64,000 nt of DNA from Secundilactobacillus silagei JCM 19001 (GCF_002217945.1 NZ_BCMG01000009.1:83458-147457); one strand, 5' to 3'; shown: positions 15,162 through 24,573, numbered from the stretch's first letter. The notes: generated by a model not told the origin, from the letters alone. Program-made: numbers and translations.

Positions 15162-17233
15162 TGGCACATACATTTTTACTTGAAATTGGTCTGGAAGAAA
15201 TGCCTGCTCACGTGGTCACACCTTCCATTAAACAATTAGTTCAAAAAACCAGAAAGTATCTCAAAGAACAGCGCATCAGCTTTGACGATATTACACCGTT
15301 TTCAACACCACGCCGGTTGGCCATTCAAATCAGTGGTCTAGCTGACAAACAGCCGGATATCGACAAAGAAGTTAAGGGCCCAGCTAAGAAGATCGCCTTA
15401 GACAAAGACGGTAACTGGTCAAAAGCGGCTCAAGGCTTTACTCGGGGTCAAGGTGTGACTGTTGATGACATTACCTTTAAGGAATTAAAGGGTACCGACT
15501 ACGTTTACGTTGAAAAGCACATTGCTGGTCAATCGGTGGAAACCGTTCTGGCTGGTTTGAAGGATGTTGTGACCGGCATGACCTTCCCAACCATGATGAA
15601 GTGGGGCAGTTATCACTTCGAATACATTCGTCCCATCAAATGGCTGGTAGCTTTGCTTGATGATAAAGTCATTCCGTTCCAGATCCTCGACATTAAGACG
15701 GATCGCCAGACACGTGGTCACCGGTTCTTAGGCAAGACGATCGTTTTGAAAAATGCTACCGACTACGAAGACGCATTGACCAAACAATTCGTGGTGGCTG
15801 ATGCTAAGAAGCGCAAGTCAGAGATCAAGACGCAGATCGAACAGATTGCTTCAGATAATAACTGGGTCATTAAATTAAACCCAGATCTGTTAGAAGAAGT
15901 CACTAACTTGGTTGAATGGCCAACCGCCTTTACTGGCAGCTTTGACGAAAAGTACTTGACCATTCCAGACGAAGTGCTGATCACCTCGATGCGTGACCAT
16001 CAACGGTTCTTCTACGTGCTGGATCAAGATGGCAAGTTGTTACCGCACTTTGTATCCGTTCGTAACGGGAACGCTGATCACATTCAAAACGTAGTGGCTG
16101 GTAACGAACGGGTGTTAGCTGCTCGTCTGTCAGATGCCATGTTCTTCTACCAAGAAGATCAAAAATTGACCATTGATGACTACGTTGAAAAGCTCAAGTC
16201 AGTTAGTTTCCATGACAAGATCAGTACGATGTATGAAAAGATGCAGCGGGTAGCTGTGATTGCGGCTAATCTAGGTCAAAAGCTTGGCTTGACGGATGCC
16301 CAGATCAAGGATGTTGTTCGGGCTGCTCACATCTACAAGTTTGATCTCGTCACTGGTATGGTCGGCGAATTTGCCGAACTGCAAGGGGTCATGGGTGAGA
16401 AATACGCGCTATTAAATGGTGAAAACCCAGTGGTCGCCCAAGCCATTCGCGAACACTACATGCCAATCTCTGCTGATGGTGATCTGCCTGAATCAACGGT
16501 GGGTGCGGTACTTGCCATTGCTGACAAATTAGACAGTATTTTGACCTTCTTTGCTGCTGGCATGATTCCAAGTGGTTCTAACGACCCTTACGCTTTGCGT
16601 CGTCAAGCGACTGGGATCGTCCGGATCGTCCGGACCAACAAGTGGCACCTTGATCAAGAGATGGTGGACGCTGCCATTGATGCTGAAACCAGTGCTAACG
16701 TGGCACCTGATCTGGACCAAAAGGCGCAGGTTAAAGCCGTTGGCGGTTTCTTGAAGGACCGGATCAAAGTGACGTTGCTTGGTGAAAAGGTAAAGCACGA
16801 TGTCGTTGATGCCGTCATTGGCGGACCCAACACTGATTTGCTGGACAACTTCACCATTGCGCAAGTGCTGAGTGATCACCAAAATGATGACGACTTCAAG
16901 GGAACCATCGAAGCCTTGACTCGGGTCTTGAGAATTGCTCAAAAGGCCGACAAGAGTAAGGTGACTGCTGTGGATACCAGTTTATTTGACAACGATAGTG
17001 AACCAAAGTTGAAGGCCGCTGTGGATAACGTTGCTCAGCAGGCATCAGAACTGGATATTCCAGCTTACTACAATGTTTTAGCAGCCTTGAAGCCAGTCAT
17101 TAACGACTACTTTGACGCAACCATGGTCATGGCCAAGGATGAAAAGGTTAAGAACAACCGTCTTAGTCAGTTGAGTCAGTTATCTGACTTGATCTTGCGG
17201 ATGGGTGATTTGAACCAATTGATCGTAAAATAG
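15161..17233 (+). CDS. glyS: glycyl-tRNA synthetase beta subunit
   Basis: 690 residues, full length. It starts [15 protein letters not shown], with the HD-like central region and the C-terminal anticodon-binding domain ending [11 protein letters not shown]. Its start shares one base with the glyQ stop, so the subunits are translated together. GlyS recognises tRNA-Gly. No terminator directly follows; the first strong one is at 17379-17414. Confidence 0.97.
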   Translation: MAHTFLLEIGLEEMPAHVVTPSIKQLVQKTRKYLKEQRISFDDITPFSTPRRLAIQISGLADKQPDIDKEVKGPAKKIALDKDGNWSKAAQGFTRGQGVTVDDITFKELKGTDYVYVEKHIAGQSVETVLAGLKDVVTGMTFPTMMKWGSYHFEYIRPIKWLVALLDDKVIPFQILDIKTDRQTRGHRFLGKTIVLKNATDYEDALTKQFVVADAKKRKSEIKTQIEQIASDNNWVIKLNPDLLEEVTNLVEWPTAFTGSFDEKYLTIPDEVLITSMRDHQRFFYVLDQDGKLLPHFVSVRNGNADHIQNVVAGNERVLAARLSDAMFFYQEDQKLTIDDYVEKLKSVSFHDKISTMYEKMQRVAVIAANLGQKLGLTDAQIKDVVRAAHIYKFDLVTGMVGEFAELQGVMGEKYALLNGENPVVAQAIREHYMPISADGDLPESTVGAVLAIADKLDSILTFFAAGMIPSGSNDPYALRRQATGIVRIVRTNKWHLDQEMVDAAIDAETSANVAPDLDQKAQVKAVGGFLKDRIKVTLLGEKVKHDVVDAVIGGPNTDLLDNFTIAQVLSDHQNDDDFKGTIEALTRVLRIAQKADKSKVTAVDTSLFDNDSEPKLKAAVDNVAQQASELDIPAYYNVLAALKPVINDYFDATMVMAKDEKVKNNRLSQLSQLSDLILRMGDLNQLIVK

Positions 17234-17317
17234 TTAGTTATGATGCTGTCATCAACAGTCATTAAGGGGTACCCAGTTTAATTTCTTGGCACTTAGTGGT
17301 CTAGTCTGCTGAGTTAC

Positions 17318-17345
17318 TCGACAATGATGTTAAAAGTGATATAAT
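17318..17345 (+). promoter_or_regulatory. promoter-like sequence upstream of the decayed surface gene
   Basis: TCGACA (17318-17323), 16-bp spacer, TATAAT (17340-17345). A terminator starts only about 30 bp later, so a transcript from here would be about 60 nt. Confidence 0.5.
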
Positions 17346-17378
17346 TAAGTTACGCTATTAATGAAACTGAAATCAAAT

Positions 17379-17414
17379 ACCAGCTTGAGCGGCGGAGGCT
17401 CAGGCTGGTTTTTT
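17379..17414 (+). terminator. Rho-independent terminator
   Basis: ACCAGCTTGAGC (17379-17390) pairs with GCTCAGGCTGGT (17398-17409), with one G-T pair, followed by a T-run. It can end both glyQS read-through and the short transcript from 17318-17345. Confidence 0.88.
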
Positions 17415-17422
17415 GTGTCTAA

Positions 17423-18154
17423 TTTTCTGCCAGTGTCTATCTTAAAATTGCAACCTTTGATCATAAAGTGCAAGGCTGGATCTATAATGGTAAAATAACG
17501 AACTATAACGTTGGCGTGATTCAATATAAGGATGCTGCCCATACGGTGCCAGCTGGGGTGTCAACTTCTTTAGGACAGTTACATCAAGTCCCTTAACTAC
17601 GGATGAGGCTACTAGTTTTATCGTCTGGCTAATCCTGGTACTGCCAACGATGGCATGGCAAAGGTCTATTCCACACCATTCGAAACCAGTCCGTTTAGAG
17701 TGGACATTAACATGCCTAACAAGGTTTCGTCAGCTGACTATGCTAACGATGTGTTTGTAATCATTGGTGCCGAGACGCGGACTCGCCAAGTGACCGCTGG
17801 TTAAGTGTCCAAGATCTCTCTAATAGTCGAATTGCTGGTGTCATTAGAGACGGTTCCTTAAAAAAGATTGCCCCCGTCAGCACTCAAAATGGGATAACGG
17901 TTAACTACGTTGATAAGAATAGCGGTAAGACGGTCGGTTCAATCGTTGTACTATTTGGTGCAGCATTTGGTAAAACGACCATGGACTTTGGCTATGAATT
18001 CGGTAATCAAGCAAGTGCCGATCAGTACATGCACATGCCAGATGGGTACCAAGGTGCTTATTCCGAAGATGATTTCTTTGGCACGCAGCCAGGTACGCAT
18101 GATGTAACCAAGGGTGCCGTTGTGACTTACTACGTTCAGCCTAGGGTGAACTAA
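17423..18154 (+). pseudogene. decayed extracellular/MucBP-like surface protein
   Basis: Protein-like segments run through at least three frames: HKVQGWIYNGKITNYNVG (from 17423), a short piece near 17572-17620, NPGTANDGMAKVYSTPF (17622-17801) and NGITVNYVDKNSGKTVG to the TAA at 18152-18154. Each is cut by frameshift or stop, and the N-terminus with any signal peptide is gone because a stop precedes the first piece. The NYVDKNSGKTVG phrase resembles a MucBP strand. Good continuity once frames are joined suggests fairly recent inactivation. Sequencing error could cause one break but hardly all. A terminator still follows at 18182-18220. Confidence 0.75.
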
Positions 18155-18181
18155 GTGTGATTGAAAATTAAAGTTATAGAA

Positions 18182-18220
18182 AGGGTATTTAGAATGTTAT
18201 CCATTCTAGATACTTTTTTT
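18182..18220 (+). terminator. terminator after the decayed surface gene
   Basis: GGTATTTAGAATG and CATTCTAGATACT form a stem with a run of seven T residues ending at 18220. Confidence 0.88.
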
Positions 18221-18247
18221 GATTACAGAAAAGCACTTTTAATTTAT

Positions 18248-18276
18248 TTAAAGCGCTTTCGCAGGCGAATTATAAT
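18248..18276 (+). promoter_or_regulatory. promoter of the secreted nuclease overlapping a cre-like CcpA site
   Basis: A TATAAT (18271-18276) has TTAAAG at -35 distance (18248-18253, 17-bp spacer). TTAAAGCGCTTTCG (18248-18261) differs from the CcpA site TGAAAGCGCTTTCA at two positions and covers the -35 box, where binding would repress. The palindrome TGGTTTAAACCA follows the -10. Confidence 0.5.
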
Positions 18277-18385
18277 GGTTTAAACCATACCTGTGATTGA
18301 CCCCAATATATCATGACTTGTATAATTAACAAGTTACTAATTCTATAATAACGGATTATTACTAGTCTGTTGGGGAGAAGAGAAA

Positions 18386-19303
18386 ATGTCAAAACTGTTC
18401 AAAACGGTACTATCGTTGATTGTAGCGGTGACGATTTTAGCCGTACCAGTAGGTGCTACTTGCGAACCAAGCAATGCCAGTGCTGCAACCATGGTCTACG
18501 TAACGAAGACGGGTAAGCATTATTTTTATCACCGCCATAATCGTGGGCTAAACCGGGCACGAAAAGTGTATCGGGTCAGTTTACAAAAAGCTAAGCATAG
18601 GGGCTTGACTTTAGCCGCAACGGATCAGGCAACCAAGACACATCATAAACGGACGCATCATCGCCGCATTAAGCGTCGGACCGTTGTCAAACGCGTACCT
18701 GTGAAGCACATTAAGCAGGCTAAAGCCAGTGCTTCTGGGCTGCAAAGACTTAAGTATCACGGTCAGCAGATCGTAATCATTAATCATGATCAGCCGAAGT
18801 TAAATCGGTTGAGCATTAACAAGGGTGCTTGGCAGCATTATGGTAACCTGGACCGGTTGAACCGAGTCACTACCGCGGATGCCATGTTAAACAAACGCCT
18901 GATGCCGCATACTGAGCGTCAAGCGTTATATGTTGATCCCACTGGCTGGCACAATAAACACGGCCATGGTGGCTGGCTTTACAATCGGAGTCATTTAATT
19001 GGCTATCAGCTGACGGGTCAAAATAATAACATGAAAAACCTCATGACCGGGACCCGGTCACTCAACACACCTGGCATGGAAAAGTATGAAAACCAAGTGG
19101 CCAGTTATTTGCGGAGCAGTCGTTCGCACTATGTCCGCTATGAGGTCAAACCAGTTTTTGCTGGCAATGATCTGTTGGCCAACGGTGTTCAAATGCAAGG
19201 CGAATCAATTGGCAGTCACGCAATTCGATTCAACGTCTATATCTTTAACGTTCAACCAGGCTTTCATCTGAATTATCGGACGGGGACTAGTAAAGCAGCT
19301 TAA
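18386..19303 (+). CDS. secreted DNA/RNA non-specific endonuclease (EndA/NucA type)
   Basis: 305 residues. A signal peptide (about 1-33, ending near ASAAT) is followed by a short module (about 37-80, MVYVTKTGKHYFYH), a His/Arg/Lys-rich linker (85-112) and the beta-beta-alpha-metal nuclease domain (about 120-300). The catalytic NRSHLIGYQLTG (His203) and the metal-binding Asn in QNNNMKNL and SLNTPGM are present. It probably degrades extracellular DNA, for nutrition, biofilm control or DNA uptake. The N-terminal module resembles one that in other lactobacillar nucleases has a Cys where HNRGL is found here. It has its own promoter and terminator. Confidence 0.88.
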   Translation: MSKLFKTVLSLIVAVTILAVPVGATCEPSNASAATMVYVTKTGKHYFYHRHNRGLNRARKVYRVSLQKAKHRGLTLAATDQATKTHHKRTHHRRIKRRTVVKRVPVKHIKQAKASASGLQRLKYHGQQIVIINHDQPKLNRLSINKGAWQHYGNLDRLNRVTTADAMLNKRLMPHTERQALYVDPTGWHNKHGHGGWLYNRSHLIGYQLTGQNNNMKNLMTGTRSLNTPGMEKYENQVASYLRSSRSHYVRYEVKPVFAGNDLLANGVQMQGESIGSHAIRFNVYIFNVQPGFHLNYRTGTSKAA

Positions 19304-19314
19304 TATCAAACAGT

Positions 19315-19361
19315 AAAAGCGCACTGATAAAGGGTGAAATCCGATTATCAGTACGCTTTTT
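19315..19361. terminator. bidirectional terminator between nuclease and small exoprotein
   Basis: AAAAGCG-ACTGATAA and TTATCAGT-CGCTTTTT pair over about 15 bp, with A and T tracts on the two ends; it serves both convergent genes. Confidence 0.88.
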
Positions 19362-19379
19362 AGTTGTGCATGAGTTTAG

Positions 19380-19721
19380 TTACCGGTGCCATCTTTGCCA
19401 AGAACCAGCACCATCGTAAGTGTACATATAGCCATGTGAATATTTAAAAGCGCCGATATCACCCATGACTTCCGGTGTGTATTGGTTACCATATTTAGAA
19501 ACGTGCTTAAAATGATAGCTAAGATTGTACTTATGGCCAGTCTTACCTTGCTGAAGGTGGTGTTTGGTAAATTTCATTTTCCATTGATGGCTGTACCACG
19601 TGTGGTGGAAGTGAGCCGGCATGTCACTAATTATTTTCGCACTAGCAGTGGTTGGGGCCAAGGCGGTACCGCCTGCTAAACTAATCCCGACGGCCAAAGC
19701 AGTTAAAAGCGATTTTTTCAT
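19380..19721 (-). CDS. small secreted His/Tyr-rich protein of unknown function
   Basis: 113 residues. A clear signal peptide (MKKSLLTALAVGISLAGGTA, cleavage near ASA-KI) leaves a mature part of about 85 residues with many His, Tyr, Lys and Trp (HHTWYSHQWKMKF, YMYTYDGAGSW) and no Cys. I do not recognise the family. AGGGGGAATTCAC before the ATG is a strong SD, so it is a real gene. The His content could mean metal or polyanion binding, which is only a guess. Confidence 0.72.
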   Translation of the reverse strand: MKKSLLTALAVGISLAGGTALAPTTASAKIISDMPAHFHHTWYSHQWKMKFTKHHLQQGKTGHKYNLSYHFKHVSKYGNQYTPEVMGDIGAFKYSHGYMYTYDGAGSWQRWHR

Positions 19722-19954
19722 GTGAATTCCCCCTAATGAATTTCATGATACGCTAATCGATACATTAGTTAAAGGGTAAAATTGATTAGTGAATTGCTAA
19801 AATTGATAGGTACTAAACGCTGTTATGCAAGGCTTTAAAGGTAATTAAAGTTGCAAAATCATTGCCTATGATGCGTAATCTTTGCTAAACTTAAACCAGC
19901 AATGCGATTGCTTGATGGCAATTATTCAGGGATTAAATTAGGGGAGTGTTTAAA

Positions 19955-21109
19955 ATGAGGATTGGATTTAAAACGGCTTTGGCTGGATTAATCGCCTCGC
20001 TAGGTTTATTGAGCCTAACGGCGGTGCCAGCTCATGCGGATAAACCGTCGATTGCGGTGGCTCCAAACGCGGCGTTTAAACAGATCAAGTTAGACGGCAC
20101 CTTTATGTACAACGAATATACTAAGATCACGCCATACCATTTGAAATCGACCAAAAAGTCAGCCTATATGTGGAACGATCTATACACTAAGAAGCTGCAT
20201 AATTTGAAGAGTTATCCAAACTACACTTGGTACCAAACGGCAACAGGGACGAAGGGAAATTCTAAGTACGTCCGGGTCTCTAATTTTTCAGAGACTAAAG
20301 TTGGCTGGGTCTGGGCCGGTTACCTATCTAAGGGTTATAACAGCAAGGGTTACCAAGTAACAAGAAAGCGTTACGGTCGGCCAACCTACGCTGGCGGGCC
20401 CTTTCATGTGGCCAGTACTACCAAGAATGCTTACCTATGGGATTGGACGCATACTAAGGTTCGCGCGAACTTGAAGGATTATACCAATCAAAACCTTTTT
20501 AAGCGTCATTCAGTGCGGATGAAGCATAGTGGTAAGGAAACGTGGTATGCTTACGTGACCGTTAAAACGAAGCACGGTGATGTGTCCGGCTATGTAGCGG
20601 CCAGTTTATTGACCCCGGGCAAGACCACCAATCATGCCAACACGGATGTGGTTTATCCAGATGACTTCACCAGTACGACTGATTACCTAGAATATATTAA
20701 GGATAGTAATTATCAAAAATTGACCCGGTCAATGATGGCGTTGTTCCCAAATACGCCAGTTGATCTAGGGATGTCACAGATTGCGGCGCACAACTATTCT
20801 AACCGGATCTATGTTGATGGTGATGACGGTGATGATGCGGTTTCGACTAAGGGCTACAAAGATATCATCGTGTTTCGGCAAGTGTCTAAATACCTCTTTG
20901 ACAATCGGGCGGCATCCAATGAGACTAAGATTGCCGGCGTTAAGAAACTGTTAGATCAAGCCGGCTATCCACAGTCAAAACGGGATAAAATGACTGATTA
21001 CAAGCTTGGTATTTACAACATCAATAACGTGCCTATCAGCAACTTATGGGATCAAACACCAGGCGGTAAGATGGCCTGGTACAGTTTAGCAGTTGGCAAA
21101 GCTGAATAG
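19955..21109 (+). CDS. secreted protein with repeated SH3-like (GW-type) modules
   Basis: 384 residues from the ATG at 19955 (GGGGAG eight bases before it; an upstream GTG at 19946 is rejected). A signal peptide (cleavage near AHA-DK) is followed by two related modules: about 45-125 with MWNDLYTKKLHNLKSYPNY and VGWVWAGYL, and about 145-225 with LWDWTHTKVRANLKDYTN and SGYVAASLL. An unassigned C-terminal domain (about 235-384) contains an acidic run, VDGDDGDDA. The GWVWAGYL phrase links it to the CAP protein at 9936-10775. There is no LPxTG, so wall attachment would be through the SH3-like parts. Confidence 0.78.
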   Translation: MRIGFKTALAGLIASLGLLSLTAVPAHADKPSIAVAPNAAFKQIKLDGTFMYNEYTKITPYHLKSTKKSAYMWNDLYTKKLHNLKSYPNYTWYQTATGTKGNSKYVRVSNFSETKVGWVWAGYLSKGYNSKGYQVTRKRYGRPTYAGGPFHVASTTKNAYLWDWTHTKVRANLKDYTNQNLFKRHSVRMKHSGKETWYAYVTVKTKHGDVSGYVAASLLTPGKTTNHANTDVVYPDDFTSTTDYLEYIKDSNYQKLTRSMMALFPNTPVDLGMSQIAAHNYSNRIYVDGDDGDDAVSTKGYKDIIVFRQVSKYLFDNRAASNETKIAGVKKLLDQAGYPQSKRDKMTDYKLGIYNINNVPISNLWDQTPGGKMAWYSLAVGKAE

Positions 21110-21208
21110 AGAAGAGTTAAAGTTTTAGAGCAAAAAAAGAAGAACAACTACGAATAGCAAAATGATCTTGTAGCTCAGTAACTGTGACAAAACCCGGTAG
21201 ATTCCAGA

Positions 21209-21271
21209 ATTTAACTCCCAAAATGCTTGTTCCGACAAACTTTGTCAGGACAAGCATTTTGGGGGTTAAAT
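21209..21271. repeat. long inverted repeat (about 31-bp arms)
   Basis: The arms 21209-21240 and 21241-21271 pair almost completely; the mismatches are C/T changes that leave G-U pairs in RNA. Pairing may extend outward over GATTCC and GGAAATC to about 40 bp. There is no T-run on either strand, so it is not a standard terminator. Confidence 0.75.
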
Positions 21272-21323
21272 GGCCGGAAATCAAGGCTGTAATTTAATAG
21301 TTAATGTAATTTGATGATGGCCT

Positions 21324-22217
21324 CTAAAATGCAACCAAAACACGCCCACGACTATGCGTTTCTTTCGCAAAGTGCTGGGCCTTTTTTGTCTCGGTAATGG
21401 GGAAGGCACGATTGATCAGCGGTTTGAGCTCACCGGTAGCCAACTGGTGAATGAACATCCGGTAATCGTCAGCGTTAAAATCATCGTGGATGAACGTGAA
21501 GTTGGGTAAGCCCGGATCTTTCATAATGACGATTGACGTTACGCTGGCTTCAGTGGTCCGTGCTACCAAGGTTTCTAACAAACTAACGATACCTACAGTA
21601 TCAAGAATCAACGTCTTGCCGGTCAACTGTGGCAGCTGATTGCTGGTATAGGCGGTGAGGCTTGGCATTTGTTCTTTAAAGTACGTCAGACTTTCTGACG
21701 TCACTACTGGGTAAATCCGTCTTGATTCGTTGTGCAGTAACTGCAGTAAGGTCAAACCAATCACTGAATTGGCACCGGTCAGCACGATATTGTCAGCATC
21801 GCTAACGTCGATGAACTTTTTCAACGTCAAGGCTGTGCTAGCAGATAGTGCAGCAGCGGCTTCGTTGCTGACTGCATCCGGCAACAAGAACAGCCAGTCG
21901 GGGTTGGTGGAGCGGACATACTCACTATACGTACCAGCAGGGTTAATCACCAAAACGCGTTGGTTGAGTAAACTCTGGTTACGATTTTCACCGACTTCGA
22001 CCACTTGGCCTGCACCTTGGATACCAATGATCCGTGGGAGCTGGGCTAAGTTTTCGTTGGTGGCGTGTTGATCAGATTCCAATTTCCAATCGGTTGGTGA
22101 TACGGGCATGGTACTCATTTTGACGATGACGCTATCGGCGGTTAGTTTAGGTTTGGCGACGAATCGAGCGGTGAGACCGTCGATGCCGTTAAAGTTGATT
22201 TGTGTGATTGCTAGCAT
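21324..22217 (-). CDS. zinc-free MDR-type oxidoreductase (quinone/enoyl reductase-like)
   Basis: 297 residues, short for the MDR family (usually 310-340). A GroES-like part (about 1-125, with SPTDWKLES and IIGIQGAGQVVEVG) precedes a Rossmann part (about 126-260). The usual GGxxxVG nucleotide loop appears as LTGANSVIGLTLLQLL. No catalytic zinc cysteines are seen, which fits the quinone oxidoreductase/trans-2-enoyl reductase branch. Preferred substrate is unknown. A strong SD (AAAGGAG) precedes the ATG. It seems to be a single-gene unit. Confidence 0.82.
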   Translation of the reverse strand: MLAITQINFNGIDGLTARFVAKPKLTADSVIVKMSTMPVSPTDWKLESDQHATNENLAQLPRIIGIQGAGQVVEVGENRNQSLLNQRVLVINPAGTYSEYVRSTNPDWLFLLPDAVSNEAAAALSASTALTLKKFIDVSDADNIVLTGANSVIGLTLLQLLHNESRRIYPVVTSESLTYFKEQMPSLTAYTSNQLPQLTGKTLILDTVGIVSLLETLVARTTEASVTSIVIMKDPGLPNFTFIHDDFNADDYRMFIHQLATGELKPLINRAFPITETKKAQHFAKETHSRGRVLVAF

Positions 22218-22321
22218 TGTACTGGCTCCTTTAATTGTGAACGTGGGATTGTTTCCATGGCAACACTATACGCTAACATTGTTTCCTCGTCAATAAAATA
22301 ATAAATGAGCCTGACTATCTA

Positions 22322-22348
22322 AAAGGGCACGCTTAAAAGCGTGTCCTT
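22322..22348 (-). terminator. terminator after the HAD phosphatase gene
   Basis: Minus-strand stem AAGGACACGCTT/AAGCGTGCCCTT with a short loop and a following T-run. Confidence 0.8.
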
Positions 22349-22375
22349 AAAGTATTTGTGTCATTTAATTGCTGG

Positions 22376-23011
22376 CTAACTCAGTAATTTTGTCTGCAGA
22401 TCTGCCACTGATTTATAAACATCTGCGTTCATTGTCTGGAGCGCATCCAACTGAACACTTGGTGACCACGCTGCCGAAAAACAGTGAACGCCAGCTGCCT
22501 GAGCGGCTTTAATATCACTGGTTGCGTCACCAACGTAGGCTAGCTCGTCTGGTGCCAGGTGCTGCGTAGTCAAAAGACTCTGGAGGTTGTCCGTCTTCAC
22601 ATTACGTTCTGGTGAACCAACCAAAATCGGCTTAAAGTAGCCGGTCAGTCCCAGCATTTTCAGTGAAATGTCACACGAACGCTGACCCTTGCCAGTGAGC
22701 AGTGATATCTGGACACCATGGTCTTTTAAGGCCTGAAGCAGATCTAGAACGCCTGGAAACGGCTGCCGTAAGGCTTGATGGGCTTGCTCGTAAGCTTGAT
22801 AAAAGATATCTGAAGCCGTATCCAGCGAAACGTTTGGCAACAGCTTTTTTAGCATTCCTTGCTCATTGGTTCCAAACGTATCAAAAATCTGCTGATCATT
22901 GATCTTTTGACCAGTAAGTTGTTTGACCGTGCTATGAAACGACTTTAAAATTACTGGAAAAGTATCTGCTAAAGTGCCATCCAAATCAAAACTAATCATG
23001 CGATACATCAT
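22376..23011 (-). CDS. HAD-superfamily phosphatase (Gph/PpaX-like)
   Basis: 211 residues from the ATG at 23011, which follows TTAGGTGAAA; a GTG two codons upstream is less likely. HAD motif I is DLDGTLADT, motif II the Thr in LLTGKG, motif III around KPILVGSPERN, and motif IV YVGDATSDIKAA; a helical cap lies between I and II. The set fits a phosphoglycolate or pyrophosphate phosphatase of the CbbY/Gph group, acting on a small phosphorylated metabolite in the cytoplasm. Specificity cannot be set from sequence. Confidence 0.87.
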   Translation of the reverse strand: MMYRMISFDLDGTLADTFPVILKSFHSTVKQLTGQKINDQQIFDTFGTNEQGMLKKLLPNVSLDTASDIFYQAYEQAHQALRQPFPGVLDLLQALKDHGVQISLLTGKGQRSCDISLKMLGLTGYFKPILVGSPERNVKTDNLQSLLTTQHLAPDELAYVGDATSDIKAAQAAGVHCFSAAWSPSVQLDALQTMNADVYKSVADLQTKLLS

Positions 23012-23178
23012 TTTCACCTAACTTTCTAAATAACTTGGTTAGAATTGCTTACTTATTAAATAATTATCAGTTTCAGTATTGCACGCTGAGGCGCTGTGTT
23101 CAAGTTGACGGAATTGAACCGGATTGCTTCCCATTTACTTACATTACTGGCTGGAATTTTAGTGAACATGGCATAAGC

Positions 23179-23225
23179 AAAACAGCACGGCAATTTTCCA
23201 AGTTTGGAAATTGTCGTGCTGCTTG
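23179..23225. terminator. terminator after the glycerol-dehydrogenase-like gene
   Basis: A stem of about 18 bp (CAGCACGGCAATTTTCC with GGAAATTGTCGTGCTG) has A-rich and T-rich flanks, working best on the minus strand. Confidence 0.85.
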
Positions 23226-23282
23226 TTTTAGAATTTTGGAAAACGTTCCAATTGTTTAAATAGTTATGGTTATAGCTAATGT

Positions 23283-24383
23283 TTATTCTTCGACGGCAGC
23301 CGTGACGTCTTCAACCGTTAACATGGCATTCTTAACGACCTCAGCCGTGATGGGTTCTTCAGTGGGTACAAAGTGCATTTGCGTGCTTGGATCCGCTGCA
23401 GCGGTGGCAATCTTTTCGATGTCGCTGTCAGCAATACCACCGAGGTTCAAATCTGCCAAGTTAGTCGGTAGGCCGAGCTTGTGGTAGAACGGCAGCAAGT
23501 TTCTGATGTCGTCGACTTTATTTTCGATAGCCAATAGAACCAAAATTCCATAGGCAACTTTAGCACCATGTAAGTGTGGGGCAGTTGCTGGGAAAATGGT
23601 CAAAGCATCGTGAATCGCATGAGCACCTGAAGCACGGCCGTAATCATCGCCCCAGCCGCCAACGGTACCGGCCATTACAATGATAGTTTCAGCAATTTGG
23701 CGCCAGCGTGGTGTTAAACGACCAGCTTTCATGTCTGCCACGGCACCGATGGAATTCTTCAACAAAACTGCTTTACAGTTGTTGGCCATTTGCCGAGAAA
23801 TGGTCAAGGCTACCGTGTATTGGTCTTCCGGTAATTGTTCGAAGATCAACTCGGATTCGTAGAACTTAGCCAGCGTGTCACCGATGCCGGCAACGAAGTA
23901 TTCGATTGGTGAGTTCAAGATCACCTTGGGGTTCAGCAGCATCAAGTTAGCAGTTTCCAAGTAAATATTATGGTTAATGTGTTCACCGGTTTCCTTGTAG
24001 TGCACGGAAATGGCTGACCAAGGAGAACAGTTGCTGGCCAGCGTTGGGATTAGAACCAGGTAACGGTGGGTTCCAGTGGTGACACTCTTAGAGGTGTCCA
24101 AAACTTTTCCACCGCCAAGACCGATGACCATGTCAACGTCATTTTCATCAGCAATCGCCTTCACTCGATCAATCTCTTCAAATGAACATTCACCGCCAAA
24201 TGGCACGTCAACAACTTTGACGTCATCTGGCCAGGCTGGTAGATACGGTTGCGCTGCAGCTAATGATTTCTCGCCGTGCAGGAATAAGACTGTTCTCACC
24301 TTTAACTTGTTCATGAATCCTGGTAATTCGTCATAAGCCTTATTATCTGATATGTAGCGTTGTGGTCCACTTTGTGAAATCAT
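23283..24383 (-). CDS. iron/zinc-containing alcohol dehydrogenase, glycerol dehydrogenase-like
   Basis: 366 residues, family length. The NAD loop is GLGGGKVLDTSK (near 89-100), and metal ligands are suggested by GIGDTLAKFYE, SGAHAIHDAL and HLHGAKVAYG in the C-terminal helical half. This is the GldA group: NAD-dependent glycerol to dihydroxyacetone, or related short polyols and hydroxy acids. In heterofermentative lactobacilli such enzymes help balance NADH with external acceptors (inference). It has a consensus promoter, a GACTGAAG-type SD region and its own terminator. No glycerol kinase or dha genes are next to it. Confidence 0.85.
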   Translation of the reverse strand: MISQSGPQRYISDNKAYDELPGFMNKLKVRTVLFLHGEKSLAAAQPYLPAWPDDVKVVDVPFGGECSFEEIDRVKAIADENDVDMVIGLGGGKVLDTSKSVTTGTHRYLVLIPTLASNCSPWSAISVHYKETGEHINHNIYLETANLMLLNPKVILNSPIEYFVAGIGDTLAKFYESELIFEQLPEDQYTVALTISRQMANNCKAVLLKNSIGAVADMKAGRLTPRWRQIAETIIVMAGTVGGWGDDYGRASGAHAIHDALTIFPATAPHLHGAKVAYGILVLLAIENKVDDIRNLLPFYHKLGLPTNLADLNLGGIADSDIEKIATAAADPSTQMHFVPTEEPITAEVVKNAMLTVEDVTAAVEE

Positions 24384-24474
24384 TATCTTCAGTCCTTTTA
24401 GTTCGTCCGTCTATTAGACGGGCAGTAGTATGTATTTTAGCCGCACCTCGCTGGATGACAGCTAATAACAAAAC

Positions 24475-24503
24475 ATTATCAGCTTGAAGAAATGAAATGT
24501 CAA
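24475..24503 (-). promoter_or_regulatory. promoter of the glycerol-dehydrogenase-like gene
   Basis: Minus strand TTGACA (24498-24503), 17-bp spacer, GATAAT (24475-24480). Between it and the start codon lies a perfect dyad CCGTCTA-T-TAGACGG (24407-24421), a possible operator or leader hairpin. Confidence 0.75.
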
Positions 24504-24573
24504 GGTGTTTTTTAATCTATTTTTAATTCTAAAATGGCAAAAAGGGGCACATTGAGAAATTAATTTCTATAGA

